Assembly (NCBI GenBank): GCA_029532415.1
Contig: JAQOTA010000071.1
Span: 2,414,825 to 2,478,824 of the forward strand
Origin: Marasmius tenuissimus
Lineage: Eukaryota; Basidiomycota; Agaricomycetes; Agaricales; Marasmiaceae
DNA: 64,000 bases
Reading direction: 5' to 3'
Under the pieces are notes generated by a model. It ran no database searches and was not told the origin of the DNA. It worked only from the letters and a program-made list of their open reading frames with translations. Positions 50,768 to 62,335 of the stretch are shown one piece after another; positions within the stretch are counted from its first letter, which is position 1, and each line of letters starts with the position of its first letter. The position numbers and the translations under genes are program-made.

Positions 50768-51751
50768 CGTAACCTGTAGTATACCTAGTATACTTGAATC
50801 AATCATGCCTCCAAAGCGAGGCCTCGACCTTATACCAAGCTTCTGAGGCTCGACTTAGTCTCTCTCTCCGACCATGCTTCCGCGGTGACCTCCTCTGTCT
50901 ATCCCTACTAGTACGGGTCTTCGTTAAGTCTGATTCTGTTATTCTAATCCTTAGTACGATGCCTCCGAGCCACTGGAGATATTCCCTTGTTATGACTACA
51001 GGTCCTAGTCGTGCCTCCGAAGTGATACTTTCGTCAGTTATACGACTCCTACAGTTTTCAGAGATAAGGAGAGACGCCTCCGAGGCGCTATTCTCTCCTT
51101 ATGCTAGGATCTGAGCCTTTTACTAGCCGCTCGGGACTCGCTCTAGTACTCGTATTACCTAGTCATTTCTTATCTGTTTTATGCTAAAATCGCACAAAAC
51201 AAGGCTCCGAAGCTGCTTTTTAATAGCAGGCGCTACATCTCCCCCAAAGCAAACTCCAGACCGTCCCCGGTCTAGTGTTTGTACGAGCGGAGGGGCTCTA
51301 GCGCGCATCCTTCTTTCTTTATTGACGGTTTCCCACGCCATCAGACAACTTCCGACCCTCTGTTCTTCAGAGGTAGGTCTTCCAATTAATTTCCGCTGGT
51401 CAGAGCACAGCCGATCACTCGTCGCTAGGGCGATCTGATCTTACCCGGGTCCCAGAACCTTCCCCAATATTCTATTTCCAAATCGAGTGAACTTCCAATC
51501 ATCCTAGTGACTTCAAATGGTTCAACTTCCAAGTCACGAATATTTCTAAGTCCATCAGTCAGCCTCTGAAGTCATAGTTGAGTCAGACTGCGGAGGTTCC
51601 CGTCGGTTATTCCCGTAGGTCACGCAAATTGCCGAATGTGGCGGTTGTGGTTGAGTTTTGAACTTAGCCGAGGGGGTGCTTCTGAGGCTATATAAGACCT
51701 GCGTTTTTCTCGCTAAGTCCCCACATTCTCCCCACATCCGCAGACTCCCCA
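50768..51751. promoter_or_regulatory. spacer with repeated word and gene B promoter
   Basis: The word occurs at about 50803 (variant), 50959, 51013 and 51076-51086. A TATA box (CTATATAAG, about 51687-51695) is directly preceded by GCTTCTGAGG. Gene B's ATG is some 60 bp downstream. No gene is supported in the spacer. Confidence 0.55.
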
Positions 51752-54700
51752 ATGGCTCCTCCGCACCTCGTTACTCTCGCCCTTCAAAACTACGACATCC
51801 CTGCCGACTTCTTTCCTTTTGTCTCTCCCCTCTATGACTTCCTCCTAACTTTCCGCAAACTCGGCGCCGCTCTTCACCAGAGCAATTCCCGCAACGAACT
51901 GCGTGAGTTATTCATCAAGCACAAGAGGATCTTGGTGAGAAATTTCTATTAATCCCTCTCATTCTGTTTGCTGAATCTCTATTTCAGCTTCAACTTTCTC
52001 GGCTCCGATCAGAGAGTGGAGGGATGGAGGACACCTTTGCCGGTTCCTTCATCCTTACCCTCTTTGACGCCTGCCACTCACATTTCAACGCCTCCGAATC
52101 GTTCAAGAAGGCTGTCAAAAGTTGGTGGCCCCAGTCGCATGCTCAGCGTAACAAGCTTCGGCGGCACGGCTGTTCTGTAAGCTCGGCTCCCCATTCTTTA
52201 TTTCTATTTTCATTAATTCTTTCATATACAGCCCTTCGACCTTTCCCAGCTTCCAGACGCCGCCATGGACCGTCATTTCTTGTCTTTGAAGCCTTCCACA
52301 CCGCCGGCTCCTTCTCAACACCTTGGTACCATCGACGTCGATGCCAGCGACGACGACAACGATACTGTTCAGGCTGGCCCATCCAGGGTTGTTGAGCGCG
52401 GAAGCTCTGACGATGACTCCTCCGACGCAGTCAGCGTTTCGGAGGAGCACGTCCCCACTCACGATCCCTCGTCTCGCGACTCTTCCTACATTGTCCCTGA
52501 TCCACCTGAAGACCCTCAGGCCGATACTTCTTCCTCGGACGACGACTTTGAGCCGCCCCCAGCTTCTGCTGAGGAAATCAACAGGTTCGTTCTTTCTCAA
52601 CGACTCGGAGACATTATGCCAACTCCGATCTTCCCTCCCACTCACCGTCGACCTCGTATCCGTCACCCTGTGTCTCCGAATCATCAACACTGGGGTCCTC
52701 GATCTAGAGTGAGTTCCAATATTCTTTTCCTTTTCATTTTGGGTTTTATTACTAACTCTTCACCACAGCGCCGATCCACATCTTCTTCTTCGGATGTCGA
52801 TTCTGACGAGGAGGGAGAGACGGCTCCATCACTCCAGACTCGTCCCCTCATATCTCGTGCCGATTATGAGGATGTCGAAATGTCTGGGGTCGATGCTTCC
52901 GAACCTGCAGCCGGTAGTGGTTCCGCACCGGTAAGCTCATTCTAACACCTGTCTTCATTCCTAATCCTCACTTCTTTGTCTGTTTAGAATAACATGACCA
53001 TCGACGACGAAGCCGGTGATGGGGAGGAGGACGACAAAGACATCGAGGAACACTCCATGTCTAGTCGTGAGGTTAAGGAGCGACGGGAGGCTCTGTCAGC
53101 CCTGAAGAACTTGGGGAACCCCCGAGTTCCTCGTCCTCATTCAGAAACCCCACCTCCGATCCCTCCTTCCGCAGCGGTAATCAAGGTTATTTCCTCTTCT
53201 CCTTCACTCCAGTTACTTTGGCCTAACTCAGTTTCATTCAGACTCGAATTGGCCGAACTGTGAACGCTCCGAGGCGCCCAGGTAGTTCCACGGCGGTCAT
53301 ACCTACCGTAAGTTTTTATTTTTCTTGGCTTCATCATTCTTTCTTCTCATCCTTTTTATCCTCAGATGCGTCCCTCATCCGGTCCTTTGACCTCGAAGCG
53401 GAAGCGCGAGTCTACCCCGGAGCCTCAGCATTCTACTCGAGCTCGCTCAATGTCTGCTGCAGCAGCTCCCGCTTCTGAAGATGAGGAGTCCAGTGGATCC
53501 GACTCTCCTCCTCCTAAGAAGGCGAAGACCTCCAGCAAGGCAAAGGGAAAGGGGCCGGCTCATAAGCACTCTGGTTCTCGTTCCCGTGCGCGTTTTTATG
53601 AGCGCCCTCAGTACGGAACACCCCCTCCCGACTTCAAATCCCCTGACGATATGGAAATCCGCGACGCGGACTCTGTGCTTGGCACCCCCAATAAGTCGGT
53701 GAGTCTCTTCCCCTTTACTCGGCTTATTTCCTGGCTCTGACTTATTTCCCAGCCTGCTCCACTCTGGACCTCACTCCCCGGTACCAACAATGCCGACGAG
53801 GAGAGGTCCGAGTTCTGGGACCCCGTCAATGGTTATTTCTTGTCGAAAGGTCAATCTGGAGTTCCCGACGGAGTTATCCAAGGTAAGTCTCCCAGACTCA
53901 TCTCTTCTCTATTCTCTAATCTTGTCCCACAGACCTCCGTGGCTACCTTTCGGTCCCAGGTCAGCTCGACCTTCACGTCAACCACTTCGTCAACGCCACA
54001 GCTCCGATGCGTGCAGTGAGTACTCCCGCCTCATTGCTTATATTTTATGATCCTAACTTTCTCTCTTTTAGCCTGCTCTGGGTCGTTCAAAGCTGGTATG
54101 TTTCAGCTGCGTGCTTCACCCAGAGACATGCGTCCCGTTTCCTGCCGATGACGAGCAGCACCTATCCAACTCGCGAAAGTGTCTCTTCTGCGTGCAGAAG
54201 AAGCTCTCGTGCGTAATGAGCTGTCCCTCCGAAGAGTTCGACAAGATGAAGGAGCTCTGTGCAGGCTGGGGGGAAAGCAGTGAAGCGGGTATGTGCCTTC
54301 TTCTCTTACTTCCTACTGCTCTGATTTTCTTTTCTTAGGATTGAGCCGTCAATTCGAGGAGATCGCCAACGGTCGGCGCACCGTCGAGAGGCTCATCACC
54401 ACTCGGAACGACTTGGACACCGAGATCCAACGACTCGCCAATCGCGATGCTGCTCTGGTTGCGAAGCTTCGGGAGTGCTGCCGCGACCCTCGCGACATTC
54501 TTCGAGTTCTCTCCCGCAACGACCCCGACTTCCAGCTCAGCATGCCGACTATCATGCAGTTGTGCTCGGTTTTTGGATGGGACTTTTCTGAACTCCCCGA
54601 ACCTCTTCAGTTCGGTCGGCACACAGATGGCACTCCTTATCTGCGGAACCAGGCTCAGGGTGACGTTCTGATGATTCCATCTACCTCCGAGTTTCCCACT

Positions 54701-54818
54701 GGAACTCCCGCTCCCGTTGCTGGTCCTTCCCGTGTAAGTCCTCTTTTTCTTATCTTCTTCACCACCTCGACTGATTTCATTTTCTCAGAAGGGTGGCCTT
54801 TTGTTCTCTCTTGATTAA
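51752..54818 (+). CDS. cargo gene B, 12-exon unknown protein with Cys cluster
   Basis: Twelve exons (51752-51934, 51988-52176, 52232-52708, 52769-52930, 52988-53176, 53242-53307, 53366-53698, 53753-53882, 53933-54015, 54072-54288, 54339-54733, 54789-54818) join into 817 aa without a stop; most are multiples of three. The N-terminus (MAPPHLVTLALQNYDIPADF) leads to WWPQSHAQRNKLRRHG, then long acidic Ser/Asp-rich segments and a basic nuclear-signal-like PPPKKAKTSSKAKGKGP. A Cys cluster follows (CFSCVLHPETC, then CLFCVQKKLSCVMSC), probably zinc-binding. A helical, possibly coiled-coil stretch follows (GRRTVERLITTRNDLDTEIQ). This looks like a nuclear, nucleic-acid-associated protein. The family and function are unknown. 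Confidence 0.75.
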
Positions 54819-55524
54819 TATAGTTTTCGTCTTCAGATCTATCCGGGTACTTATGTACCATATATCTTGTGTAGTTTATAGTCCCCTGGACTTTAAATTT
54901 TGTATATCTCTAGTCCTTCGTCCCTATGGGACTTATAATTTTTATTCTTATCTTGTCTCTTACTGCTGGTGTGAGACTAAGTCTTGAGCCTCAAAAGCCC
55001 TTCAGACTTTTAAGTTCATTGTGACGCTTCCGAAACTTGAAAATTTATCAAGCAGAGGCGTACGAGTTGTTTTCTTTTCCGTTCCCATTCGTTAATTCTG
55101 TCTTCAGGACTTTGCTCGGCCGATGGCTAGAGCTTACGAATCTCGGTTTTATCATCCTTGTGGTTCAGAGCCACTCTGTTCAGGCACCTCCGAACCGTCA
55201 AATGCGCTCAAATTCTCAAGGTCAAATTATTTGACTCCGAGGGCGCTTATTCGTTGAAATCGCAAAATCTTAGTCCCTCTCCCCCAAAGCAAAAGAAAAT
55301 CAACGTCCCCGTTGATAGGCAGTTTACCCATTGTTCCGGACTCGCAAAATTTTCTTTACTTCGTAGGGACCTGAGATCCCTAAATTCCCGACGTCCATGT
55401 GCTTCTGAGGTATAAAAGACTAGCTATCTTCGCCTCGTCCGCCCATCGACACACAGTCGTTCTCTTGCCCATCATTCCTTGCGAAGTTTGTCCTTCCCAA
55501 TCTCATCTCCCATCTTTTTGCCAC
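54819..55524. promoter_or_regulatory. gene B 3' flank and gene C promoter
   Basis: AT-rich 3' flank, then GCTTCTGAGG immediately followed by TATAAAAG at about 55411-55418, some 107 bp before the gene C ATG. The gene B promoter shows the same arrangement. Confidence 0.6.
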
Positions 55525-56896
55525 ATGTCTGTCAAACCTCCTGGACGTCGTACCATCGGTGGCGGCACTGCTGCCTCCGAAGGTGCTTTTATGCCATTCG
55601 ATCCTGACACTTATGCTGCTACTCTTCGAGAGAAGATGAACGATGTTAAGGACGCCATCTCCACCAAATCCAAGTTCGGCCCCATGATCGCCACCGACTT
55701 GGCTACTTTCTTAGTACGTTTATCATATTCTTTTCTGCTTTTCTTTCTTATTAACTTCTATGCTTTTTACAGACTCACCCTATCATGGCCGCCGAACTTG
55801 CTGCTAATGACAAGGCTCTGATCATGTTCCGCAGCGCCGTGGATTATGTTCTCCTGGTTTCTGCGGAACTGCCTGCTTTCTCTCTTCCTGCCAACTTCGA
55901 CAAGGTTCAGTCGTTCGCTACCCATGTTCAGAAGTTGGCGAACAACTTGGAGAAAGAGAAGGAAAAAGCCGAGAAGGAGAAAGAGAAGGCTTCTACCATC
56001 TCCCGCAAGCGTCGCACCGTAAGTATCTTTTACACTTCCGAGGCTTGCTCGCTCCTCATCCTTCACTTCAGAGGTCCAACCCCAAGTCTCCTGCCACAGT
56101 TGAAGACGATGATGTCTCCGATGGAGACCTTATCGACCTTCAGGGCGACACTAAGGTGTGTGATCCCTGTTCATTCCTATCTTCTTCTCATGTTACATCC
56201 ATTCCTCAGATGGTCGATGGTGGCAACGTTGAAGGTCTCCAGGCCAGCATTCACGCTGTCCCCGACATTGAAATTGTCGCCGGTCCCGTACGTGTTTGGC
56301 CCTGAACCACTTCCGAAGCTTGTTTCTGACCATCCTGGATTCTCAGAAGAAAAGTTCCAACATCCGCGGTGCTACGGTAAGCCTTCCTTACGATGCTATC
56401 CCTGGCATTTGCACCGAGTCGAACGCATACTCAAAGGCGATCTATTACATCTCTAAGGCTCGCGGCAAGCTTCCTGCATTCAAGAAGACCCGCATTGAAC
56501 CTGCTTTCAGCAATCTTCAAGCCGAATCTCCTGGTGCGCTCGTCTTTCCTCTTCTTCTAGACACATTCTAATCTCTGATATTCAGCTGAGGCCCTTGAGC
56601 GTATTACCGAAGGACAACAAGTCGACCGTTTCGCTTCCCTGGTGCCTTTCTTGAACTTAGAGGCTCTAGAGGCTCCGACCTATCTGTCGATCGCCAACTT
56701 CCTCAAGTCCGAGCTCAACACTCTCGCACACGCTACTAAGTACTATAGCGGCCAGTATTCCTTCGTTCAGAAGCAGTTGGAAGAGGTCAACCGAATTCAT
56801 CTTTCCAAGATGGGGCTGAACGGCAACGCCTCCGAAGCGGTTGTCCACCCCGCCTCCGAAGCAACTGCTAGCTCCTCCAACACTTCCGCTGCGTAG
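55525..56896 (+). CDS. cargo gene C, unknown coiled-coil protein
   Basis: Six exons (55525-55713, 55773-56018, 56072-56155, 56210-56287, 56347-56533, 56586-56896) give about 364 aa. A 42-nt intron within the fifth exon is possible but not needed. It starts MSVKPPGRRTIGGGTAASEG. A strongly charged coiled-coil segment (VQKLANNLEKEKEKAEKEKE) is followed by a basic TISRKRRT, a short acidic linker, and a helical C-terminal half (LEALEAPTYLSIANFLKSEL; FVQKQLEEVNRIHL). The tail carries two copies of GCCTCCGAAGC read as Ala-Ser-Glu-Ala. No domain is recognised. All phases match, and no lesion was seen. Confidence 0.72.
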
Positions 56897-57684
56897 TATA
56901 TAGACTCTAGACCGTCGTGTAGACCTAGATACACCACTGTGAATGCATCACTGGACTCAAAAGGAGTCCTTCTATCCATATAATCCCCAAAATCCTGAAT
57001 TTCTAAAATGCCTATTTTCTCGAGTGGTTTCGACTCGCGGAACCTTGCACGGCTCATATCTCTATGAGTTCTTATCCATACAAGTCCGAATTCAGCACTA
57101 TTTTGTAGAGAATTTTCTCCTCTTTCCGATGAGACCCTTAGCCCCATCAAAATCGCAGTTCTCGGCGCTTAATATCCAAATTACTCTCGCTCGCGCGAGG
57201 TCGCATCCTCGCCAAAATGCGAAATATGTAGGATACGCAGAATTTGAATCCGCATTCGCTCCCAAGGAGAGCGCCCATCATTTCTATGGTTCCCACGGCT
57301 AGAAACAGTATATACGCTCTAGCGCGCTCAATTTTGGTCGCACCGAGAATCACATCTGGGATCAAGAGAAGCTCCTGGCTTTTCCGCACGTTTCTACTAC
57401 TATAGATCCTTGGTAGGATCAACGGTTAGGCCTGCAGAAGCGATCTAAGGCCACAGAAGTTCCCACAGGACGCAAGTACTAGCCACAGAAAGCCCTCATC
57501 TGCCGGAGCCCAAATCCAATGCTAACTTCTTCCTAGGCCTTCTAGAAGGCTCACAATCGCGAAATCATTTTCAAAATTTTGACACCCGAAAATTTTCTCG
57601 CAAATGCTTCAAATCATCCAGAAATCCACTTTTTAAATTTTCGATTTATTCCTGATCACATAACCACCACCCCAACGCTCTCGC
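56897..57684. other. convergent spacer between gene C and pol
   Basis: This is 788 bp between the 3' ends of gene C (+) and the polyprotein (-). It is AT-rich towards 57600, and no gene is supported. A conventional gypsy element would have its polypurine tract and 3' LTR here, but I could not identify them. Confidence 0.45.
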
Positions 57685-60600
57685 TCAGCCCCACTTAGGC
57701 ATCCGCGAAATCAGAATTTCTATGGGTACACATATCCTCTTATTCATGCCTCTGTTGCTGGATATCCAGAAGTTAGCCTGTGCCACCACCTTTTCTGTCG
57801 GTCTTATGGTTCGTTTAGATTTTCTAGGCTCTTCTGAGGCTAGATCTTCTTCTCCTTCAGCCTCCGAAGCAACATCCGGCACTTCATCATCTTCATAGGT
57901 CTCAAAGTCTCCTCGAAGAGATGGAAGGTTAGGGAAGGCATAGTCCGTACCATCCCTACTACCATCTTCCTCTTCTTCGATTAATTCATCCAATCTCTCT
58001 TTAGAAATGTCTATCAATTCTTGGATATTCTCCGGCAAGCCTATAGGTTTATACCGCGAAACATGGGGTAATACCCTGAACGCAGCAACCTTGCCTCGGA
58101 GGACCGTGCCATCCATTTGCGCCAGAATGTACGAACCTCCACGGGTCCGTCTTATTACAATCAGGGGCCCTAGGTATCTTGGATACATCTTTCTATCCAA
58201 GCTCATTTCTATAGGTGAATTCCGCACCTGTACCAACGTTCCAGGAGCGAAATTATAATTCCTTAATCTGTTCTGGTGCTGCTTTTCAAACTGCCGAAGT
58301 GCCTGTCGCTTGTTGGCGTCCACCCTAGTAATCATCTCCTCCACATGGGTTCGGTGTTTAGCCAAAGCCACGGCTCGAAAGCCCAGTAGCTCCCCATAAG
58401 TGAGAATGCGTTCAGGTGTCCTTACTAACCAAGTAGACTCAACTATATCCAACGGTAGTATCGGTTCCGCACCAGTTACTAAGAAGTAGGGCGAGCATCC
58501 GAGGCCCCGACGAGCAGTTACCCTGTCAGCCCATAGTACTGGTTTCAAAAACCACCACCACTTCTTCAGATCATCATTAGTAGCCCGTACTAACGCTTCT
58601 CTTATAATCAGATGTGCTCTCTCAATCTTTCCATTCGCAGGGGAGTTGTACGGCGAGATTTTGATCCCTCGTATACCATACTTCTCTTCTACCCACTTTA
58701 GAACATTCGTCATCTGAGGAGCATTGTCCGACACTATTTCTTCAGGACATCCCCAGCGACAAATGATATCTTCAAATAGCCATTCCCCAATGCTCCGAGC
58801 TGATTCTCTCTTCACCGCTCGTGCTTCGGGCCAACTACTAAGCGCACATCTTCCGTGTATAATGTTTTGACACCCGTTGCTGGCAGGTGTCATCTTCATA
58901 ACATCAATATGGATCTTTTGGAATAATGAAGGTGTATAAGTCAAGGTCGGAGGCAGTTTCTGAAGTGTCATGGTGCGCTCCTGGCAGGTTTTGCACGATT
59001 TGATGAACCATTCTACATCTCCCTCGATGTCAGGCCACCAGAACCTCTTGTCTATGAGGTCCATTGTCGCATATAAACCCTTATGCCCACATTTATCATG
59101 AGCTGCCGACATCATCCACACCCTTTTCTCTTTGCTCACTATCAGCTTGTGCTGACCAGTGCCGTCCAGATTCAACTTATACATCCTATCGTCGTACAAA
59201 GCATAACGACTACACTTCGCGATGAACTTCTGCTTAGCCGACTTAGGCATGTGCAGCGAACTCGAAAGCGGGTGCTCTAAGTACTTCCTAATCTTCAGAA
59301 GCTCATAATCTTGGTTCTTTGCGTATTCAGATCTATGATCCTCCGAGTACGGATTTTCATCGATCCATTCTTGCGTTGGCTGTGGAGGGACTACCCAGTA
59401 ATTACTGAAGCATTCCATCACCTCCGAGCCAAACTGTCGCATATGATCCTGGACCTGACAAGTCCAAACTCGCGCATCTTCTTCCGCTGCCTGCAACTCG
59501 TCTCTGAAATCCTCTTCCGAAGTAGCCAGCTTGAACAAATACCCCCCTCGAGCATCGATAGTATGCTTATACTCGTCGAAGTCATAGGGAAACGAAGATT
59601 CTCCCTCCCCCAAAGTAAATGGAATAGGTTCTCCGTCGTCTTCATCCCAAGCTGCATCTTCTTCTTCCTTTCCCCGAGGCGTTTCTATGCCTCCGGGCGG
59701 TGGTCGAGATAATCCATCCGGTCCATGTGTAGCTCCTTTGACATGTACTAACTCGAATTTGTACTTCCGAATCTCTTCAATCCATCTATTGATCGTAGCA
59801 TTAGGTCCACAGCTCGGATTATCCAACATTCCTTTAATATAGCTGGCATCCGTTTCAACTATTAACGGTCGACATCCATATGTCTGGTAGAATGTGGCCT
59901 GTAAGGCGATTTTTAAACCGAATAGTTCTCTCTTAGGCTGTGAAAACCTGGCCTCTCGTTCATTGAGAGGTATAGATCCGAACCAGTTGTAATGCCTCTT
60001 CTTCGGGTTGTCTGGGTCCACTTGATATAGAATGAAACCAACAGCCTGCCACGAAGTGTCGACTGACAATACCAATCCATTCGGATTGTTAACATCAATG
60101 GGTCGAAGCGCTGGGGCCTTCCGAATTGCTTCTTTCAAAACCTCGACAGCCTCAAACTCTTCTTCACCCATCTCGAAAGCAACCGACTTAGAAGTCAACC
60201 GATTCAGAGGTCTAGTAATCTTAGCATAATCCTTAATAAACTGCCTCAGTTGAACCGCCGTCCCCAAGAAGGACTTAATATCCGTCTTATCGCGGAACTT
60301 GTGAGGGTCCCACGACAGGATCGTGTTTGCGAACTTTTCCATTGGCTTTTCTCCTTCATACGAACATCTGTGCCCGAGTACATCTCCTTCTGAGACACAG
60401 AGGAACGCTTTGGTACCGGAGAAAGTGACTCCGCAGTACTTCATTCTTTGACAGATCCGATTCACATTCTGGAAATGCTCCCATACGAACCTCCGAATTC
60501 CTGGATTTCCTGGTATTGTCTCGTATTCCCCTGGTTTCCCAGGTATCTCGTAACGAGTCGGAGGCCCTTTAATAGGCACATCATCCACATAAGGTCTAGT

Positions 60601-61620
60601 AATATAAGGAATCTCATCCCTAAGGATGTACGTAACATCATCGTGAAATATGGGTACCGAGTTAGTCCAGCCCATAGGTAATTTCACTAGTCTATGAGGT
60701 CCGAAGGGCGTTTGGAAAGTCGTTAAGTCTCTTGAATCTTCATCAATGAGGCGTTCATCATACCCCACATAGATATCTAGGAGACCAATGCATGACCGCC
60801 CAGAAAAAGCTGCTGCCACTTCCGCAGTCGCTGGAGGAATGCCCGAATACTGAATAGTCACAGCGTTCAAGGGTTCCAAGCTATGCACAAGTCGGAGGCT
60901 CTTTCCATCCTTCTTAAGAACACAAAACCATTTCGATCGATACGAGGAACTCGAAGGTTCATAGACCCCCGCATTAATCTTATCTTTAATAATGCCACAT
61001 ACTTGTTCGAAAATCCCGGGTGGGATTGGTATGTTTCTCTCTACCCAAGGTGTGTGGGGTAGAACCGGAAACTTGACCGGTGGGAAGAAGTCGGTTCTGA
61101 ACGATCCCCCTTCCTCCGGACTCCAGGCAAACGCAGACTCATGCACCATCATCAGATAGTGCATCAATTTACGCTCCTCTTTCCATAAAAACTCTTCCGC
61201 ATGGTTCTGATCTATGATGGCTTTTCTTTCTTCAGTGTATCGGCCTGTCGGTTGGAATTCAGGAGGGTGAATAGGCAGTTCAGGTAGGTCCGCCAGTGGA
61301 TCCCCTTCAATATTCCTTTCCACTCTGAACTCTCCCGGCAGCGGAGCCTTGACAGGTTTTACCTTTAGGGCAACCGGTTTGTATTTCCCAAACACCGACT
61401 TCACAGTTTGTAGGTCTTCGGAGCCCAGTTCAAACTGCGAGAATACCTCGGCGACATTAGCCTCCGAGCCACCTTCTTCGCAAATCTGATCCATGGTTTC
61501 AAACATCCGAAGCACCTTCCCGACTCCAGCACTGTTATCTGGATGTCGCAACCATCCGTAGACAAGAACCTGATGCAGAGTATCATTACTCACGAACTCC
61601 GTTAATTCCTCACCGTCCAA
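57685..61620 (-). CDS. Ty3/gypsy polyprotein: RT, RNase H, integrase
   Basis: A 1311-aa open frame without interruption. An N-terminal segment precedes the reverse transcriptase (about residues 190-460: WFCVLKKDGKSLRLVHSLEP, LPMGWTNSVPIFHDDV, catalytic RPYVDDVPIKG). The connection and RNase H follow (LVLSVDTSWQAVGFILYQ, ELFGLKIALQ, VETDASYIKGML, HVKGATHGPDGLSR). The integrase has an HHCC zinc finger (AHDKCGHKG...CKTCQ), then the DDE residues in KIHIDVMK, VSDNAPQM and GKIERAHLIIREA. The order RT-RH-IN is that of Ty3/gypsy. No chromodomain is evident; the C-terminus is acidic then basic (ASEEPRKSKRTIRP). It overlaps the preceding frame by 19 bp. Catalytic residues are intact, so the element may be recent. 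Confidence 0.95.
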   Translation of the reverse strand: MDGEELTEFVSNDTLHQVLVYGWLRHPDNSAGVGKVLRMFETMDQICEEGGSEANVAEVFSQFELGSEDLQTVKSVFGKYKPVALKVKPVKAPLPGEFRVERNIEGDPLADLPELPIHPPEFQPTGRYTEERKAIIDQNHAEEFLWKEERKLMHYLMMVHESAFAWSPEEGGSFRTDFFPPVKFPVLPHTPWVERNIPIPPGIFEQVCGIIKDKINAGVYEPSSSSYRSKWFCVLKKDGKSLRLVHSLEPLNAVTIQYSGIPPATAEVAAAFSGRSCIGLLDIYVGYDERLIDEDSRDLTTFQTPFGPHRLVKLPMGWTNSVPIFHDDVTYILRDEIPYITRPYVDDVPIKGPPTRYEIPGKPGEYETIPGNPGIRRFVWEHFQNVNRICQRMKYCGVTFSGTKAFLCVSEGDVLGHRCSYEGEKPMEKFANTILSWDPHKFRDKTDIKSFLGTAVQLRQFIKDYAKITRPLNRLTSKSVAFEMGEEEFEAVEVLKEAIRKAPALRPIDVNNPNGLVLSVDTSWQAVGFILYQVDPDNPKKRHYNWFGSIPLNEREARFSQPKRELFGLKIALQATFYQTYGCRPLIVETDASYIKGMLDNPSCGPNATINRWIEEIRKYKFELVHVKGATHGPDGLSRPPPGGIETPRGKEEEDAAWDEDDGEPIPFTLGEGESSFPYDFDEYKHTIDARGGYLFKLATSEEDFRDELQAAEEDARVWTCQVQDHMRQFGSEVMECFSNYWVVPPQPTQEWIDENPYSEDHRSEYAKNQDYELLKIRKYLEHPLSSSLHMPKSAKQKFIAKCSRYALYDDRMYKLNLDGTGQHKLIVSKEKRVWMMSAAHDKCGHKGLYATMDLIDKRFWWPDIEGDVEWFIKSCKTCQERTMTLQKLPPTLTYTPSLFQKIHIDVMKMTPASNGCQNIIHGRCALSSWPEARAVKRESARSIGEWLFEDIICRWGCPEEIVSDNAPQMTNVLKWVEEKYGIRGIKISPYNSPANGKIERAHLIIREALVRATNDDLKKWWWFLKPVLWADRVTARRGLGCSPYFLVTGAEPILPLDIVESTWLVRTPERILTYGELLGFRAVALAKHRTHVEEMITRVDANKRQALRQFEKQHQNRLRNYNFAPGTLVQVRNSPIEMSLDRKMYPRYLGPLIVIRRTRGGSYILAQMDGTVLRGKVAAFRVLPHVSRYKPIGLPENIQELIDISKERLDELIEEEEDGSRDGTDYAFPNLPSLRGDFETYEDDEVPDVASEAEGEEDLASEEPRKSKRTIRPTEKVVAQANFWISSNRGMNKRICVPIEILISRMPKWG

Positions 61621-62318
61621 CTGACACCCTCAAACTGCATATGCTCTTTTCTAATTTCTTTTATTTGTTCAAAGACCCTCCCTAAGTCACTGAGTTCTGA
61701 AAGTAACGTCGAAAACAGGTTAGGTAGCTGGCCGGGCTTGGATTCCCGTTGTTTCCGAGCCGCAAGCTCTCGAATAATGATTTTCGCTAGCTCGCCCTCG
61801 AATCCAGTCTTGGAGGGGTCAGTCCCAAGGTTTCGTTCAAAAGCATCTATCAGTTCTGTTTGTCCGTAGTCCGATATGAAATCTAAGACGTCCATAAGTT
61901 TTCTCCAGGCTCCGAGCTTTCTAATCTCGAACCTTCTTAGTCTATCAAGTTCCTTTGGGAATTTCTTTGAAAATACAGCTTTGTACTTTGATCTAGGGAC
62001 AGTACTAGGCCGAGACACCATCTTCCGAGGCGGTGGTCCTTTCCTCTCAGGTAGTGGTCTCTGCATGTACGAGGAGACAGTCCGCTTCGGAGGTTCCCGA
62101 TCCAGACTCTCACGCCAAGTACTATATACACACTTTCCATCCTCGATGGTTTGGTTGACGTACGCATCGAGCATTTCTGCTGCTTCAGCTTCCTCTGGCT
62201 CGGAGGCCAACATAAATGCTTCCGCAAGCTCTCTATCATCAAATTTTCTCTGATCTGGAATCTTGACTTTCGTTATATGGACTTGCCCAGCTTCATCCGC
62301 TTCGAGTACTACGGCCAC
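61602..62318 (-). CDS. retroelement linker ORF
   Basis: This 238-aa frame lies between the protease and polymerase frames. It ends GVSWTVRN-TGA and overlaps the polymerase start by 19 bp. It is rich in charged residues, and no domain is recognised. It probably belongs to the same polyprotein or to a separately initiated product. The overlap could be used by frameshifting or re-initiation. LASEPEEAEAAEM includes the Ala-Ser-Glu word. Confidence 0.7.
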   Translation of the reverse strand: MAVVLEADEAGQVHITKVKIPDQRKFDDRELAEAFMLASEPEEAEAAEMLDAYVNQTIEDGKCVYSTWRESLDREPPKRTVSSYMQRPLPERKGPPPRKMVSRPSTVPRSKYKAVFSKKFPKELDRLRRFEIRKLGAWRKLMDVLDFISDYGQTELIDAFERNLGTDPSKTGFEGELAKIIIRELAARKQRESKPGQLPNLFSTLLSELSDLGRVFEQIKEIRKEHMQFEGVSWTVRN

Positions 62319-62335
62319 CTCTCCCTGATCTGGGA

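Noticed and set aside
56330..56420. 42-nt intron inside gene C exon 5
   Set aside because: GT and AG are present, but the frame reads through without a stop and the intron would be unusually short. The read-through model is kept.
57540..57684. Polypurine tract and 3' LTR of a conventional short gypsy element
   Set aside because: No TG...CA-bounded repeat or clear purine tract could be identified, and there is no second LTR in the window to compare.
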